A stretch of 64,000 nucleotides of DNA, from contig NZ_BAEN01000035.1 of NCBI RefSeq assembly GCF_000314975.1, positions 1 through 64,000 on the forward strand, given 5' to 3'. Shown here piece by piece: positions 1 to 12,785 of the stretch. Origin of the DNA: Aliiglaciecola lipolytica E3. Its GTDB lineage: Bacteria > Pseudomonadota > Gammaproteobacteria > Enterobacterales > Alteromonadaceae. The translations under genes and the position numbers were made by a program. The notes under the pieces were generated by a model. That model was not told where the DNA came from. It ran no database searches and saw only the letters and a program-made list of their open reading frames with translations. Numbering within the stretch: position 1 is the first letter of the stretch; every line of letters begins with the position of its first letter.

Positions 1-141
1 GGATTTTTTTGTATTTGAAGCTGGGGAAGATCGTTAATTCACCTTCAAAAGCGTGATTACCAAGAGGTTTTTAGTTTAGGTGGTAAAATCATGCAAGCGC
101 CCTTATCCTAGACCGTCATGAATATCAACTAAGGTTGAAAT

Positions 142-1311
142 GTGGAAAAGAATACTAATAATACACTCAAGAGCAAAGAGGTAAATACAGAACTAAAAGT
201 GAATACCGCCGCTAAATCTTTGCAGTGGCTTCTGGTCTTTGCGATTTTCTATACTCTGTATTTTGCACAATCATTAGTTATCCCAATCGTCTTTACCGCA
301 CTAACGGCATTGCTACTTAGTCCGCTGGTTGCATTGCTTAAAAAAGTACATATACCGCGCAGTATTTCCGCTGTTCTTTTGCTAACCATGTTAGTTGCTC
401 CATTTACTTTTCTGGGGGCTCAATTGGCTGAACCTGCTCAAAAGTGGGCACAGTTGATACCCAAATTATCAGTTGAGCTGAGTGAGCAAATTGACAGTAT
501 GAGCGAAGCTTATTCGCAACAAGAAGCGCTTGCTAAAAAACAGGTTGAGGCGGCCAAGCAAGAGGAAAAGAGCGGCTTTAGTTTCTTTGGTTGGTTTGAT
601 GATGAAGAACCAGAACCTGTTCAAAATCCAGAGCAAAGCGCCGTAAAAGAACACATTAAGCAAGGTGGTATTGAAATGCTCCTGTCTGTTCTAGGAGCGA
701 CACCCACATTCATTGGTCAATTGCTGGCTAGTTTAATCTTGATTTTGTTTTTACTTATCTTTGGACCTTCTTTGTTTAATGTTTTCATTCAAGATTTCCC
801 AATCGTCAAAGATAAAAAGCGAACGGTATTTCTGGTAACTAAAATTCAACAAACTTTGTCTCAATATATTGTGACAATCAGTATTATCAATTCTGCATTG
901 GGTTTATCCACGGCGGCTATTCTACATCTGCTTGGTGTTCAAGATGCATTGTTATGGGGATCTATTGTCGCTCTACTTAACTTTGTGCCTTATGTTGGTT
1001 CTCTTATTAGTCTTATCATATTGTGTCTTGCTGGCACGGTTCAATTTGGTTTCGAATTAATCGCTTTGATGCCAAGCGGCGTATTTTTAATTTTAAACAT
1101 TATCGAGTCGCAATTTATAACGCCCGCAGTGTTAGGTCGTAATATGCAAGTAAACCCCCTGGTCATTATCTTGTGGTTATTGATGTTTGGATGGCTGTGG
1201 GGAATTCTGGGGATATTACTAGCAGTGCCCATTCTAGTGTGTATTAAATTAGCTTTTTCGCAATTGGGTATACTCCCTCATTGGCTTAAATTAATTGAAG
1301 CTAAAGATTGA
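142..1311 (+). CDS. AI-2E/PerM family membrane permease
   Basis: Predicted inner-membrane transporter of the AI-2E (PerM/YdiK) family; members export small molecules or ions and the substrate here is unknown. The 389-residue protein has an early hydrophobic block (about residues 30-100), a charged soluble insert (about 110-175, with a DDEEPEPV acidic stretch), then several further hydrophobic helices. The late motif NFVPYVGSLIS and the glycine-rich FGWLWGILGILLAVP segment are typical of the family. Translation starts at a GTG eight bases after an AAGG ribosome site. It sits alone, upstream of adk with a 156-base gap. Family assignment is firm; function is not. Confidence 0.9.
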   Translation: MEKNTNNTLKSKEVNTELKVNTAAKSLQWLLVFAIFYTLYFAQSLVIPIVFTALTALLLSPLVALLKKVHIPRSISAVLLLTMLVAPFTFLGAQLAEPAQKWAQLIPKLSVELSEQIDSMSEAYSQQEALAKKQVEAAKQEEKSGFSFFGWFDDEEPEPVQNPEQSAVKEHIKQGGIEMLLSVLGATPTFIGQLLASLILILFLLIFGPSLFNVFIQDFPIVKDKKRTVFLVTKIQQTLSQYIVTISIINSALGLSTAAILHLLGVQDALLWGSIVALLNFVPYVGSLISLIILCLAGTVQFGFELIALMPSGVFLILNIIESQFITPAVLGRNMQVNPLVIILWLLMFGWLWGILGILLAVPILVCIKLAFSQLGILPHWLKLIEAKD

Positions 1312-1458
1312 AAAATAGACGATTTTCATGAATTAACTCTTTTGAAAGGGAATTATATTTAGTTTTTATAAGACTTTAGGGGGAGTGTGCTTTGATGTTC
1401 TTGTATACCTGCAAATGAATGTGTAAAGTTGCGCTTGGATTGAATTTTAACTATATGA

Positions 1459-2112
<654 letters not shown>

Positions 2113-2154
2113 TTAATCGCCACTGGAATCTAAACTGAAATCAGTTAAACTTAG

Positions 2155-2179
2155 AGCCCACTACAATGTGGGCTTTTTA
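2155..2179 (+). terminator. Rho-independent terminator after adk
   Basis: Seven-base perfect stem AGCCCAC/GTGGGCT with a six-base loop, directly followed by five T residues. It separates adk from the MAPEG gene. Confidence 0.85.
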
Positions 2180-2193
2180 TTTTAGGAAGGAAC

Positions 2194-2580
2194 ATGAGCA
2201 CACCTATCACGGCGTTCTACGCAGGTCTTCTTGGGGTAACATTTTTATATCTCTCTATTTTAGTCATTAAACAAAGACGTGGCCGTAAAGTGAGTTTGGG
2301 CGATGATGGCGATAGTCACTTCTTAGGTTTAATAAGAGCTCATGGCAACTTTGCCGAGTATGTGCCCTTAACACTTGTTTTGTTACTGGTTGCGGAAATT
2401 AATCAAGCAAATCATCTCGTTTTGCATGCAGTTGGTACGCTATTGTTGTTAGGTCGATTGATTCATGCTTACGGACTTCGCCACCATGTGGGGGCCAGTT
2501 GGCAACGTGTTTGGGGAATGCTGATGACCTTTGCAGCGCTGCTCACAACGTCGATACTGAATTTAGCGAACTTATATTAG
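2194..2580 (+). CDS. MAPEG family membrane protein
   Basis: Small integral membrane protein of the MAPEG superfamily (membrane-associated proteins in eicosanoid and glutathione metabolism). The 128-residue sequence has four hydrophobic helices. The central segment RAHGNFAEYVPLTLVLLL carries the family signature (R-x-H-x-N-x-x-E-x-x-P), and the C-terminal part has the usual GRLIHAYGLR motif. Bacterial members include glutathione-dependent transferases or peroxidases, but the substrate cannot be read from sequence. GGAAGG precedes the ATG. It ends at a shared convergent terminator facing the heat-shock gene. Confidence 0.9.
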   Translation: MSTPITAFYAGLLGVTFLYLSILVIKQRRGRKVSLGDDGDSHFLGLIRAHGNFAEYVPLTLVLLLVAEINQANHLVLHAVGTLLLLGRLIHAYGLRHHVGASWQRVWGMLMTFAALLTTSILNLANLY

Positions 2581-2594
2581 GCGTTAGTAAAATC

Positions 2595-2630
2595 ACAAAA
2601 AAACGGCGTCATTTGACGCCGTTCTTTATT
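2595..2630. terminator. Bidirectional terminator between MAPEG gene and hsp20
   Basis: Inverted repeat AACGGCGTC/GACGCCGTT with a four-base loop lies between convergent stop codons. The minus-strand read-out ends in seven Ts, the plus-strand read-out in CTTTATTT. The stronger side therefore serves the small heat-shock gene. Confidence 0.8.
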
Positions 2631-2643
2631 TCGAAATTATCTG

Positions 2644-3087
2644 TTAAGAAGATTTATTTTCGATTAAGCTACTACCGATTTCAATTTTTCTCGGTTTTTT
2701 CGCTTCAGGTATAACACGCTCAAGTTCTATATGTAGCAGACCATTTTGCATATCTGCGGTTAATACTTTCACATGGTCACCAAGCTGGAATTTTCTTTCG
2801 AAGTTTCGCTCAGAAATACCTTTGTGAAGGAACTTGCGTTCGTTTTCTTTACCTTCAAGCGTACCAGAGACTTTTAACGTATTTTCTTGAGTCTCAATAG
2901 TAATGTTGTCTTGGGAAAATCCTGCCACAGCCATAGTTATTCGATATTTGTCTTCAGCCAACAATTCGATATTGTATGGAGGGTAGGTTGTTTGTTTTTC
3001 ACTTTGTGAAGCAGCATCAATCATAGATGCTAAGTGATCAAAACCAATAAAAGAACGATAAAGTGGTGATAAGTCGATGTTACGCAT
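2644..3087 (-). CDS. Hsp20/IbpA-type small heat-shock protein
   Basis: ATP-independent holdase chaperone that binds unfolding proteins in large oligomers. The protein begins MRNIDLSPLYRSFIGFDHL, the usual IbpA/IbpB start. An alpha-crystallin domain covers about residues 30-120, including the GTLEG and HKGISERNFERKF segments, and a C-terminal I-x-I motif (KIEIG) is present. I chose the ATG at 3087 because GAGGA sits 6-8 bases upstream; an ATG two codons earlier (3093) and a TTG at 3111 are in frame but badly spaced. The 5' leader may fold over the ribosome site (see the regulatory entry). Confidence 0.93.
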   Translation of the reverse strand: MRNIDLSPLYRSFIGFDHLASMIDAASQSEKQTTYPPYNIELLAEDKYRITMAVAGFSQDNITIETQENTLKVSGTLEGKENERKFLHKGISERNFERKFQLGDHVKVLTADMQNGLLHIELERVIPEAKKPRKIEIGSSLIENKSS

Positions 3088-3116
3088 AGTCATATCCTCG
3101 CTATTAAGCAATATGT
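3087..3116 (-). promoter_or_regulatory. Possible ROSE-like RNA thermometer in hsp20 leader
   Basis: The leader RNA just before the hsp20 start has UUGCU followed four bases later by AGCGAGGA, so UUGCU can pair with AGCGA next to the GAGGA ribosome site. Flanking CAUAU and AUAUG can close a longer stem. ROSE thermometers of small heat-shock genes use a conserved U-U/C-G-C-U opposite the Shine-Dalgarno sequence. Short pairing and no folding calculation make this tentative. Confidence 0.3.
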
Positions 3117-3268
3117 TATAAATTTCAAATTGTGCCCCGATTATTCGGCGGCGATATTTTTTGTCGACCCTTTCGGCGCCGACAATTTAAATATGTGGTA
3201 AGCCAAACTTTTTTCAATAGAAAAAAATCAAAAAAATTTAAAATAATTTATAACTAATTGATTTTTAT

Positions 3269-3913
3269 TCAATTTAAAGTTACAAAATTTCTATCTTTTT
3301 TGGGTAAATAATAATTATCTGGATCAAACGAAGCGATTACTTTTGTCGCTTTACCTTGTAATTCGTCTTCACTGACTAAGCCAAGAAAACGCGAATCTCG
3401 ACTATTATTACGATTGTCACCTAACACGAAATAAAAACCTTGAGGAATGACAATATTGGCAAAACTGTCTTTCACCTGATTAGCGGGAACAAATTGCACT
3501 GAATGATGTTTTCCTAATAAATTTTCGTTATAAATATAGTGCTCTTGTTCAATTTCGTATTGAATGATTTCGCCATTAACAATGAGCTGGTTATTGATCA
3601 TGGAAATCTGATCACCGGGTATGCCGACGATACGCTTTATCAACCTTTCATTGGCTGCTTTAGAATTAAATACCACAATATCACCGCGTACGGGTGCGCC
3701 AGTCTGAATCAACGGAATATCGGTAAACGGAATTTCCAAACGATACGCCATTTTGTTAACTAATATTCGATCACCCACTTCGATGGTGGGTAACATTGAT
3801 CCTGAAGGGACGTGATACCAATCTGCCAAACTGCTTCTCGATGCAAACATTAATAGTAAGAAGAGTAGGAATCCCCAATTTTCTTTTAATAGCCTGATGG
3901 TTTTTTGTTTCAT
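3269..3913 (-). CDS. lepB: Signal peptidase I
   Basis: Membrane serine protease that removes signal peptides from exported preproteins at the outer face of the inner membrane. One N-terminal hydrophobic anchor (about residues 13-24) precedes PSGSMLPTI with the nucleophile Ser39. The general base is Lys93 in LIKRIVGIPGD, and the GDNRNNSRDSR box near residue 165 completes the S26 family set. At 214 residues it is shorter than E. coli LepB (324), with one anchor rather than two. It is not next to lepA or rnc as is common, so it may be an additional signal peptidase; this is inference. Confidence 0.93.
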   Translation of the reverse strand: MKQKTIRLLKENWGFLLFLLLMFASRSSLADWYHVPSGSMLPTIEVGDRILVNKMAYRLEIPFTDIPLIQTGAPVRGDIVVFNSKAANERLIKRIVGIPGDQISMINNQLIVNGEIIQYEIEQEHYIYNENLLGKHHSVQFVPANQVKDSFANIVIPQGFYFVLGDNRNNSRDSRFLGLVSEDELQGKATKVIASFDPDNYYLPKKDRNFVTLN

Positions 3914-4022
3914 GCAATTTGCCCTACAAAATCAATGATTAATACTAAGTTGAGTTTCTATTTTGATAGTTAATCAAACCGGATGACAACTTAGATTTGT
4001 AATGTTTTATGTCGAAAACTTT

Positions 4023-4718
4023 TTAATCTTGTAATGCAAATTGCACTGCTGATAAGGCATGGATTTCAGTCGTGTTATAAAGTGGTACCGTGGTGTCTTC
4101 TGGTCCTACTAGCATGGCAATTTCCGTACAGCCCAAAATAACCCCTTGGGCACCTTGCTCGTACAAGTTCTGAATGATATTTAAATAAGCGGCGCGGGAG
4201 GTGGGATTGATTTGACCTAAACAAAGTTCGTTATAAATTATTTGATGGACGAGTTCTCTATCTTGTTCTGGCGGTGTGATCACCTCGATAGCAAATTTAT
4301 CAACCAATCTACCGGTGTAGAAGTCTTGTTCCATGGTGAAACGGGTGCCTAATAATCCGACTTTATTGATATTATCGGCAAGTAATACTTTCGCCGTGGC
4401 ATCGGCAATATGAATTAACGGAAGTTGAGTGGTATTTTGAATTCTGTCGGCGACTTTATGCATAGTATTGGTACAAATGACAATACAGTCAGCGCCAGCT
4501 CGTTCTAGTCCTTGAGCGGCTCCGCAAAGAATCTCTGCTAATTCAAGCCACTGTCCTTGATGTTGTAATCTCTCAATCTGTGCAAAATCGACGCTATGTA
4601 AGATGATTTTTGCGGAATGTAATCCACCCAATTGCTGTTTAACTTCTTGGTTAATTTTTTGATAGTAGCTTACTGTTGATTCCCAACTCATTCCGCCTAT
4701 CAAACCAATTGTGCGCAT
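4023..4718 (-). CDS. Aspartate/glutamate racemase family protein
   Basis: Cofactor-independent amino-acid racemase homologue using two catalytic cysteines. The start TIGLIGGMSWEST is the family's N-terminal signature, the first cysteine lies in VICTNTMHK and the second in LGCTEIAML, both in the expected order. Aspartate is the likely substrate by similarity to the YgeA-type proteins, but broad-specificity racemases look the same. I take the ATG at 4718, which follows GGA; the in-frame TTG just upstream is less likely. It directly follows the SIMPL gene on the opposite side of a 9-base gap. Confidence 0.88.
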   Translation of the reverse strand: MRTIGLIGGMSWESTVSYYQKINQEVKQQLGGLHSAKIILHSVDFAQIERLQHQGQWLELAEILCGAAQGLERAGADCIVICTNTMHKVADRIQNTTQLPLIHIADATAKVLLADNINKVGLLGTRFTMEQDFYTGRLVDKFAIEVITPPEQDRELVHQIIYNELCLGQINPTSRAAYLNIIQNLYEQGAQGVILGCTEIAMLVGPEDTTVPLYNTTEIHALSAVQFALQD

Positions 4719-4727
4719 CAAAAATCC

Positions 4728-5441
4728 TTAGTCGATTAGATAATATTCTATGGTTGATACTACTCTAACTTGTTTTATGTAAGGGGTATTGCTGTCTCTA
4801 TCGGTGATACTAAATTGACCTTGTCGTGCTTGTTTTATTTTACCAAGTTGGCTATTGCTATCGGCGGCAAATTTCTCAGCGACTTCTCGTGCTTTTTGAG
4901 TCGCATCTTCAATCATTTGAGGTTTAATTTCGTTTAGGCCTGAATACAAAAACTGGGTTTGATTTTGATAGTTATTCCCGTTCAAAACCAAGCCTTTTTT
5001 GCCAAGCTCTAATAATCTTTTTTGTGCGTCTAAAACGGTGTTTATTTTTTCACTATAGACTGTGAAAGTTTGATTTGCAGTAAAGCGCGTGTCATTGGGA
5101 TTAAAGCTTCCGTAGTTTTGCGCTTTTTTATCATTAATGGTGGGTGTTGAAGCACTGATTTCTTGTTCGGTAAAATTATTTTCAATCAAGAATTGTTTGA
5201 CGATTTCCTGTTGTGTTTCAAGTTGTTTGTATAGATCGGAAAGATCATTGCTAATAACACTAAATTGGATAGGCCAAATAGCTGTGTCAGCTGGCACTTC
5301 ATGTTCTGATAATCCTTTTACGGTTATTGTGCGTTCATAAGAACGAAATCGTTCAACTGAACTTTGCAGAAAATAGCCTAAAATGGCACTACCAATAATA
5401 AAAGCCACGCTGTAAATAATACTAGATCTAGTGGATTGCAC
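4728..5441 (-). CDS. SIMPL domain (DUF541) periplasmic protein
   Basis: Protein of the SIMPL/DUF541 family, generally exported and of poorly known function; some members are linked to oxidative stress or outer-membrane processes. A hydrophobic N-terminal segment (about residues 8-27) would act as signal or anchor. The core begins with TITVKGLSEHEVPADTAIW and includes the family features PTINDK and FTANQTFTV. At 237 residues it has usual length. Its stop is nine bases before the racemase start on the same strand, so the order on the minus strand is SIMPL then racemase, probably cotranscribed. Confidence 0.88.
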   Translation of the reverse strand: MQSTRSSIIYSVAFIIGSAILGYFLQSSVERFRSYERTITVKGLSEHEVPADTAIWPIQFSVISNDLSDLYKQLETQQEIVKQFLIENNFTEQEISASTPTINDKKAQNYGSFNPNDTRFTANQTFTVYSEKINTVLDAQKRLLELGKKGLVLNGNNYQNQTQFLYSGLNEIKPQMIEDATQKAREVAEKFAADSNSQLGKIKQARQGQFSITDRDSNTPYIKQVRVVSTIEYYLID

Positions 5442-5535
5442 GATAAGTTCTCCGTTAACTTTACGAAACGCAAGGATAGAAAAGTAAGATCATCATTCTA
5501 GCAAGAAGTTCATTTATTTATGTTACTGAAGGAGC

Positions 5536-5555
5536 GCCGCTAATAAATTAGCGGC
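5536..5555 (-). terminator. Hairpin after the his operon
   Basis: Perfect eight-base stem GCCGCTAA/TTAGCGGC with a four-base loop lies about 10 bases past the hisIE stop. No T-run follows on the minus strand, so it may stabilise the 3' end or terminate weakly. Confidence 0.45.
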
Positions 5556-5565
5556 TTTGTCTTGC

Positions 5566-6186
5566 TTACTTGTTGTGACGAGATTTTAAAACGTCAATGA
5601 CGTCACTTAATGAGAGATCAGAGGCGTGCAGTAGCACAATTAGATGGTATAACAAATCTGCCGATTCATTTTTAAGTTCGTCAAGATCGCTAACAGCAGC
5701 TGCTAAAGCGGTTTCAACCCCTTCTTCACCGACTTTTTGAGCGATCCGTTTAATTCCTTTAGCATATAAACTGGCGGTATAGCTTGATTCAGGATCTGCC
5801 TTTTTTCGCGCTGCCAATATTGCTTCTAATTCGGCAACAAAGGTAAAGTCCGCACTTTTGCTATCTGCCCAACATGATTCTGTTCCCAAATGACAAGTAG
5901 GTCCGTTAGGATTGACTAGTGCTAAAATAGAATCGTTATCACAATCAGCAGTTAACTCCACTAAGTCAAGTGTATGACCAGAGGTTTCGCCCTTCGTCCA
6001 AAGCCGCTGTTTCGAGCGACTGAAAAAGGTAACATGGCCTGTATTTAAGGTGGCAGCCATTGCGTCTTTATCCATATAGCCTTGCATCAATACTTTGCCA
6101 CTCTTTGCATTTTGCACAATACAGGGGAGTAGACCTTGCATTTTTTCCCAGCTCAGCTGGTCAATTGTTTGTAGATTGATAATCAT
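5566..6186 (-). CDS. hisI: Bifunctional phosphoribosyl-AMP cyclohydrolase / phosphoribosyl-ATP pyrophosphatase
   Basis: Carries steps two and three of histidine synthesis. The N-terminal half is the PRA-AMP cyclohydrolase, with the metal-binding D-C-D in [11 protein letters not shown] and the cysteines of [12 protein letters not shown]. The C-terminal half (from about residue 115) is the pyrophosphohydrolase, with [10 protein letters not shown] and LYHLIVLL. The 206 residues match the fused HisIE of gammaproteobacteria. It is the last gene of the operon, 32 bases after hisF, and a hairpin lies just beyond it. Confidence 0.97.
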   Translation of the reverse strand: MIINLQTIDQLSWEKMQGLLPCIVQNAKSGKVLMQGYMDKDAMAATLNTGHVTFFSRSKQRLWTKGETSGHTLDLVELTADCDNDSILALVNPNGPTCHLGTESCWADSKSADFTFVAELEAILAARKKADPESSYTASLYAKGIKRIAQKVGEEGVETALAAAVSDLDELKNESADLLYHLIVLLHASDLSLSDVIDVLKSRHNK

Positions 6187-6218
6187 TAAATTCTCAATAT
6201 ATTCAGAAAAATTTATGT

Positions 6219-8358
<2,140 letters not shown>

Positions 8359-8360
8359 AC

Positions 8361-9431
8361 TTACAAAGCTCCTTTGCTACTCGGTAGTGTATCGCCTTGT
8401 TTCGTAATTGCCTGGCGCAAAGCGCGACCAAACACTTTAAACAAACTTTCAACTTGATGGTGCGCATTACCTTCCGTGGTGGATAGGTGCAAAGATAGAC
8501 CCATTGCCTGTGCGATGGAATAAAAGAAGTGGGGAACCATTTCAGTGGCCATTTCACCTACTGCATCACGACTAAATTCAGCTTCAAACTTTAAATGTGG
8601 GCGATTAGAAATATCCATTATGCATTCTGCACGACATTCATCCATCGGCAATGCAAAGCCGAAACGTCCAATTCCTCGCTTATTACCTAATGCCTTCTTA
8701 ATCGCTTCACCCAGTGCTAAGGCGGTATCTTCGACGCTATGATGGTCATCGATATGTAAGTCACCATTGACTGACAAGCGCAACTCGAAACCACCATGCG
8801 TTGCGATTTGATCGAGCATGTGGTCAAAAAAACCTAATCCCGTTTCGATACTAGATTTAGCCGTAGAATCCAAATCAACAAAGACGTCAATTTGTGTTTC
8901 CGAGGTATTTCTAGTCACGCTTGCGGTTCTATTGGCACTCAAAATGCTTTTTTGAATGGCTAGCCAATCGTGAGTGTCACGATTGTACAAATGTGACTTT
9001 AAGCCCATGTTATCAGCTAAGCCTACATCTGTTTGTCTATCACCTATTACTAATGAGCGACTAAAATCTACTTTACCTTGTTGCAAATAATCCTTTACCA
9101 AACCGAGTTTAGGTTTTCGGCAGCTACATTGTTGTTCATCAAAATGCGGACAAATTAATACATCATCAAATTTTACCCCTTGAGATGCGAAAATATCCAT
9201 CATCATATTGTGGGGCGCGTCGAAGTCAGCCTGTGGGAATGAATCTGTGCCCAATCCATCTTGGTTCGATACCATTACCAAATGGTAACCTGCTTGCTGT
9301 AGTTTAAGCAGCACGGGGATTACGTTAGGTTCAAATACTAATTTGTCGAGTCGATCGAGTTGTTTATCAATCGGTGGCTCTTCGACTAATGTGCCGTCTC
9401 TGTCTATAAATAAAATCGGTAGGGCGCTCAT
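8361..9431 (-). CDS. hisB: Bifunctional histidinol-phosphatase / imidazoleglycerol-phosphate dehydratase
   Basis: Two-domain enzyme of steps seven and nine. The N-terminal HAD phosphatase (residues 1 to about 165) has [11 protein letters not shown] as motif I and a zinc site in [15 protein letters not shown]. The C-terminal dehydratase (from about 168) has the two His-rich manganese-binding motifs [15 protein letters not shown] and [12 protein letters not shown]. The 356-residue fusion is the enterobacterial type. It overlaps hisC by four bases (ATGA). Confidence 0.98.
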   Translation of the reverse strand: MSALPILFIDRDGTLVEEPPIDKQLDRLDKLVFEPNVIPVLLKLQQAGYHLVMVSNQDGLGTDSFPQADFDAPHNMMMDIFASQGVKFDDVLICPHFDEQQCSCRKPKLGLVKDYLQQGKVDFSRSLVIGDRQTDVGLADNMGLKSHLYNRDTHDWLAIQKSILSANRTASVTRNTSETQIDVFVDLDSTAKSSIETGLGFFDHMLDQIATHGGFELRLSVNGDLHIDDHHSVEDTALALGEAIKKALGNKRGIGRFGFALPMDECRAECIMDISNRPHLKFEAEFSRDAVGEMATEMVPHFFYSIAQAMGLSLHLSTTEGNAHHQVESLFKVFGRALRQAITKQGDTLPSSKGAL

Positions 9432-10528
9432 TGTGCCGATTCCTGTTGTTTAAAAAATGAAAAGATTAAATCCATTAGCTGTTGATTTTGGTCAGCTGTT
9501 CCAACGGTAATCCGTAGGCAATTTTGCAGATTTACTTGTTTAGATTGATCACGGATTAGAATGTGATTATCGACTAAATATTGCATTAACTCGTTTTTTT
9601 GGGCACAACGAAATAGAATAAAATTAGCTTTATCATCTCCGACTAATTCAACAGACGAAATTGACGCTAATTGCTCTTTAAGCGTATTTCGTTGTTTGTT
9701 TAAATCGCCCACTTGTTGCAGCATTTTACTGATACCTTTTGATTCCAAAGCTTGCCTTGCAACTTGCGCAACAGGCTCAGGAATTGGGTAAGGTGCGATG
9801 ACTTTCAGTAAGGCCTGAATGACTTCAGGGGCGGCGAGGGTAAAGCCACATCTTATTCCTGCAAGTGCAAAGGCTTTTGATAGAGTACGTAAAATGACTA
9901 GGTTGGGGTATTGATTGAGTTTGTTCGCCCATGTGCATTGCCAGTTAAATTCAATATAGGCTTCATCGACCACGACTAATGCTGAGTCAGAAAAATGTTC
10001 AATCACAGCTTGCAGTTGGTCGGGGGGGACGGATGTACCGGTTGGGTTGTTAGGTGAACATATAAAGACTAATTTAACTTTGTCTTTAAAGGTACAAATG
10101 TTTTCTACATCCAAGCTAAAGTCAGCTTTAAGCGGCGCTTTTTCCACCTTGACATCACATGTTTCAGCGCTAATTGCATACATGCCATAAGTAGGTGGGC
10201 ATATTAATACTGCATCTTCTCCCGGTGTGCAAAAAGCTCTAATTAACAACTCTATCCCTTCATCAGCACCTCGGCTAACCAGTGTATTTTGTGCGGTTAC
10301 CCCCGAATAAGCGGCATAGGCGTTAATTACGCCAGATGGCTGGCAATCGGGATAGCGATTAAAGCGACCATCATCCATATTGTAAGGATTGGTGAAGGGA
10401 GACTCGTTAGCGTTTAACCAAGTCTGTTGGGTTTCCCCAGAGCCGGCCGCAAACAATCTACGAGCTGATTCATAAGGTTTCAGGTTTTTGACATTCTCAC
10501 ACAGTAATTTATTAACCAATGAACTCAT
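9428..10528 (-). CDS. hisC: Histidinol-phosphate aminotransferase
   Basis: PLP enzyme converting imidazole acetol phosphate to histidinol phosphate with glutamate as donor. The Schiff-base lysine is in [15 protein letters not shown]. The fold-type I motifs SPNNPTG and [10 protein letters not shown] are intact. Length 366 is slightly above E. coli HisC (356). It overlaps hisD by four bases upstream and hisB by four downstream. Confidence 0.97.
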   Translation of the reverse strand: MSSLVNKLLCENVKNLKPYESARRLFAAGSGETQQTWLNANESPFTNPYNMDDGRFNRYPDCQPSGVINAYAAYSGVTAQNTLVSRGADEGIELLIRAFCTPGEDAVLICPPTYGMYAISAETCDVKVEKAPLKADFSLDVENICTFKDKVKLVFICSPNNPTGTSVPPDQLQAVIEHFSDSALVVVDEAYIEFNWQCTWANKLNQYPNLVILRTLSKAFALAGIRCGFTLAAPEVIQALLKVIAPYPIPEPVAQVARQALESKGISKMLQQVGDLNKQRNTLKEQLASISSVELVGDDKANFILFRCAQKNELMQYLVDNHILIRDQSKQVNLQNCLRITVGTADQNQQLMDLIFSFFKQQESAQ

Positions 10529-11832
10529 GATTGCACTCCATTTAAGCGAATGGATACAGCCCGTTTGTGCGCATCTAAACCTTCAGCATCGGCTAAATCC
10601 ATAATCGCGTTGCCAATATTTGATAATCCTTGGTAACTCAATTCTTGCACGGTAAAACGACGCATAAAATCTGCTAATCCTAAACTAGAATAATTCCGAG
10701 AATATCCGTAAGTAGGTAAAACGTGGTTAGTACCACTGGCATAGTCACCAGCAGATTCTGGGGACCATTTGCCTAAAAATATGGATCCAGCGTGTTTTAA
10801 TTCAGGTAATAAATCCCGAGCATTTTCTGTTTGTACGATCAAATGTTCGGGAGCATACTGATTACTCACTTGCACCGATTCCGCTATGTCTGAAGTTAAT
10901 ATGTAGCGTCCGTGTTGCATCGCTTTTTGCGCTATTTCCTGACGGCTCAATTTTTGTAACTGTGCTGCAACTTGCTGTTGAACAGCGGTTATTAGCACTT
11001 TGCTGCTACTTACTAATATGGCTTGAGAATCTGCACCGTGCTCCGCTTGTGAAAGCAGATCTGATGCTACAAACGCCGGATCTGCCAATTCATCTGCAAT
11101 CACTAATACTTCTGAGGGACCTGCTGGCATATCAATAGCAGCACCGTCTGCACGAGTACTAACCTGTTGTTTTGCTTCCGTGACGAAGCTATTACCAGGG
11201 CCGAATATTTTATCTACTTTGACAATCGATTGGGTACCAAATGCCATAGCAGCAACAGCTTGCGCACCGCCAATTAAGTAAATTTCATCGATGCCACAAA
11301 GTTGTGCTGCATAGCGAATTTCCGCTGCAATATTGCCTTTGGCATCCGGTGGTGTACACAACACTTTGCGTTGACAACCTGCCACTTGTGCTGTTGCTCC
11401 CAACATTAAAACGGTTGAAGGGAGTGGCGCACTGCCACCGGGAATATATAATCCAACCGAATCAATAGCAGCATGCTTGAGTTCGCAGATTACCCCCGGT
11501 TGAGTTTCAATTCGTACATCTTTTGGTAGTTGGGCTTGGTGAAACGTTTTAATATTGCTATAAGCTAAATCAATCGCACTTTTCACGTTTTCAGAAATTT
11601 CGTTTTTGGCGTTAATTATTTGCTCATCGTCTAAGCGTAATTTAGCCAGCCTGATACCATCAAATTTCTTAGTCAGTTCACGAATAGCATCATCACCTCT
11701 GTGCTTTACCTGTAGCAGAATATCGCTCACAATTTTACTGAGTTTTTCGTTGTCGGCCTGAGCAGGGCGGCTCAATACCTGTTGCTGTTGGTCAAAGGTT
11801 AAATCAGCCCAGTTTTGAATTGGCGTTGTCAT
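10525..11832 (-). CDS. hisD: Histidinol dehydrogenase
   Basis: Zinc enzyme that oxidises histidinol to histidine in two NAD-dependent steps. The 435 residues match the family. Visible motifs are PGGSAPLPSTVLM, the NAD-binding GPGNSFVTEAKQ, the zinc-site SQAEHGADSQAIL, and the catalytic EHL in YAPEHLIVQ. It starts four bases after hisG and overlaps hisC by four bases. Confidence 0.98.
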   Translation of the reverse strand: MTTPIQNWADLTFDQQQQVLSRPAQADNEKLSKIVSDILLQVKHRGDDAIRELTKKFDGIRLAKLRLDDEQIINAKNEISENVKSAIDLAYSNIKTFHQAQLPKDVRIETQPGVICELKHAAIDSVGLYIPGGSAPLPSTVLMLGATAQVAGCQRKVLCTPPDAKGNIAAEIRYAAQLCGIDEIYLIGGAQAVAAMAFGTQSIVKVDKIFGPGNSFVTEAKQQVSTRADGAAIDMPAGPSEVLVIADELADPAFVASDLLSQAEHGADSQAILVSSSKVLITAVQQQVAAQLQKLSRQEIAQKAMQHGRYILTSDIAESVQVSNQYAPEHLIVQTENARDLLPELKHAGSIFLGKWSPESAGDYASGTNHVLPTYGYSRNYSSLGLADFMRRFTVQELSYQGLSNIGNAIMDLADAEGLDAHKRAVSIRLNGVQS

Positions 11833-11836
11833 GCTA

Positions 11837-12736
11837 TTAGCCCATCATTTTTTCAATAGGCATGACCAAGATAGAGCTACATCCTAATGACTTGAGTTTT
11901 TCCATCGTCTCCCAGAATAGCGTTTCTGAGCTAACGACGTGAATGGCAACTGTATCTTCGTTGTTTGCTAACGGCAGAACGGTCGGGTTTTCCGCTCCAG
12001 GTAATAAGCTTTTGACTTGTTCTAAATAGGCTTTAGGCGCGTGCAACATAATGTATTTGCTTTCTTTGGCCTGCATGACACCGTCAACTCGTGGCAATAA
12101 GCGGTTGATCAGCGCTTGTTTTTCATCGGATAACGCTTCGCCACGTTGAATTAACACTGCTTTGGACTTAAAAATAACTGCTTCTTCACGTAACCCATTG
12201 GCTTCTAATGTCGCGCCAGTAGAAACTAAATCACAAATAGCGTCTGCCACTCCGGCACGCGGTGCGACTTCAACAGAACCGGTTAACATTACTGCTTGTG
12301 CATTAATATTATTCTTTTTAAAGAAGCGCTCTAAAAGAAACGGGTAAGTCGTTGCGACTTTCAATCCATTGATTGATTCGAGTCCTTTGTATTCAAACTC
12401 GGTAGGAACAGCAATGGACAGCTGGCAACCGCCATAATCTAATCTTCGTAAGGTTTTAAAGTCATGAGCTTTACCAGATTGCTGGCGTTCCAACATTTTC
12501 TCTTCTAGCTCGTTTTCTCCGATAAACCCTAAATCAACGACGCCATCCATAACTAAGCCTGGGATATCGTCATCTCGAACCAGCAACAAATCGATAGGTT
12601 GGTTGGTTGAATGGGCAATGAGTAGGCGATCACGGATTTGTAATTTAATGCCAATTGCTTTGAGTAACCCGATACTTTCGTCACTCAATCGTCCCTTCTT
12701 TTGAACCGCTATACGTAGCCGTTTACTCTCGCTCAT
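11837..12736 (-). CDS. hisG: ATP phosphoribosyltransferase, long form
   Basis: First committed and feedback-controlled step: ATP plus PRPP to phosphoribosyl-ATP. At 299 residues this is the long, hexameric HisG_L type that works without HisZ. The catalytic domain begins [17 protein letters not shown], and the PRPP loop region [14 protein letters not shown] is intact. The last 75 residues form the histidine-binding ACT-like regulatory domain. It is the first structural gene behind the attenuator. Confidence 0.98.
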   Translation of the reverse strand: MSESKRLRIAVQKKGRLSDESIGLLKAIGIKLQIRDRLLIAHSTNQPIDLLLVRDDDIPGLVMDGVVDLGFIGENELEEKMLERQQSGKAHDFKTLRRLDYGGCQLSIAVPTEFEYKGLESINGLKVATTYPFLLERFFKKNNINAQAVMLTGSVEVAPRAGVADAICDLVSTGATLEANGLREEAVIFKSKAVLIQRGEALSDEKQALINRLLPRVDGVMQAKESKYIMLHAPKAYLEQVKSLLPGAENPTVLPLANNEDTVAIHVVSSETLFWETMEKLKSLGCSSILVMPIEKMMG

Positions 12737-12785
12737 GTTGTTGCCTCAATAGATAGTTAATTTTTAATTCGTTGCCAATACAACG

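Noticed and set aside
2-37. Open frame at the left edge ending in TAA (DFFVFEAGEDR), perhaps the 3' end of an upstream gene
   Set aside because: Only eleven codons are visible and nothing in them is recognisable.
2499-2714. 71-residue plus-strand frame across the MAPEG 3' end
   Set aside because: It runs through the shared terminator and into the opposing hsp20 gene; an out-of-frame shadow.
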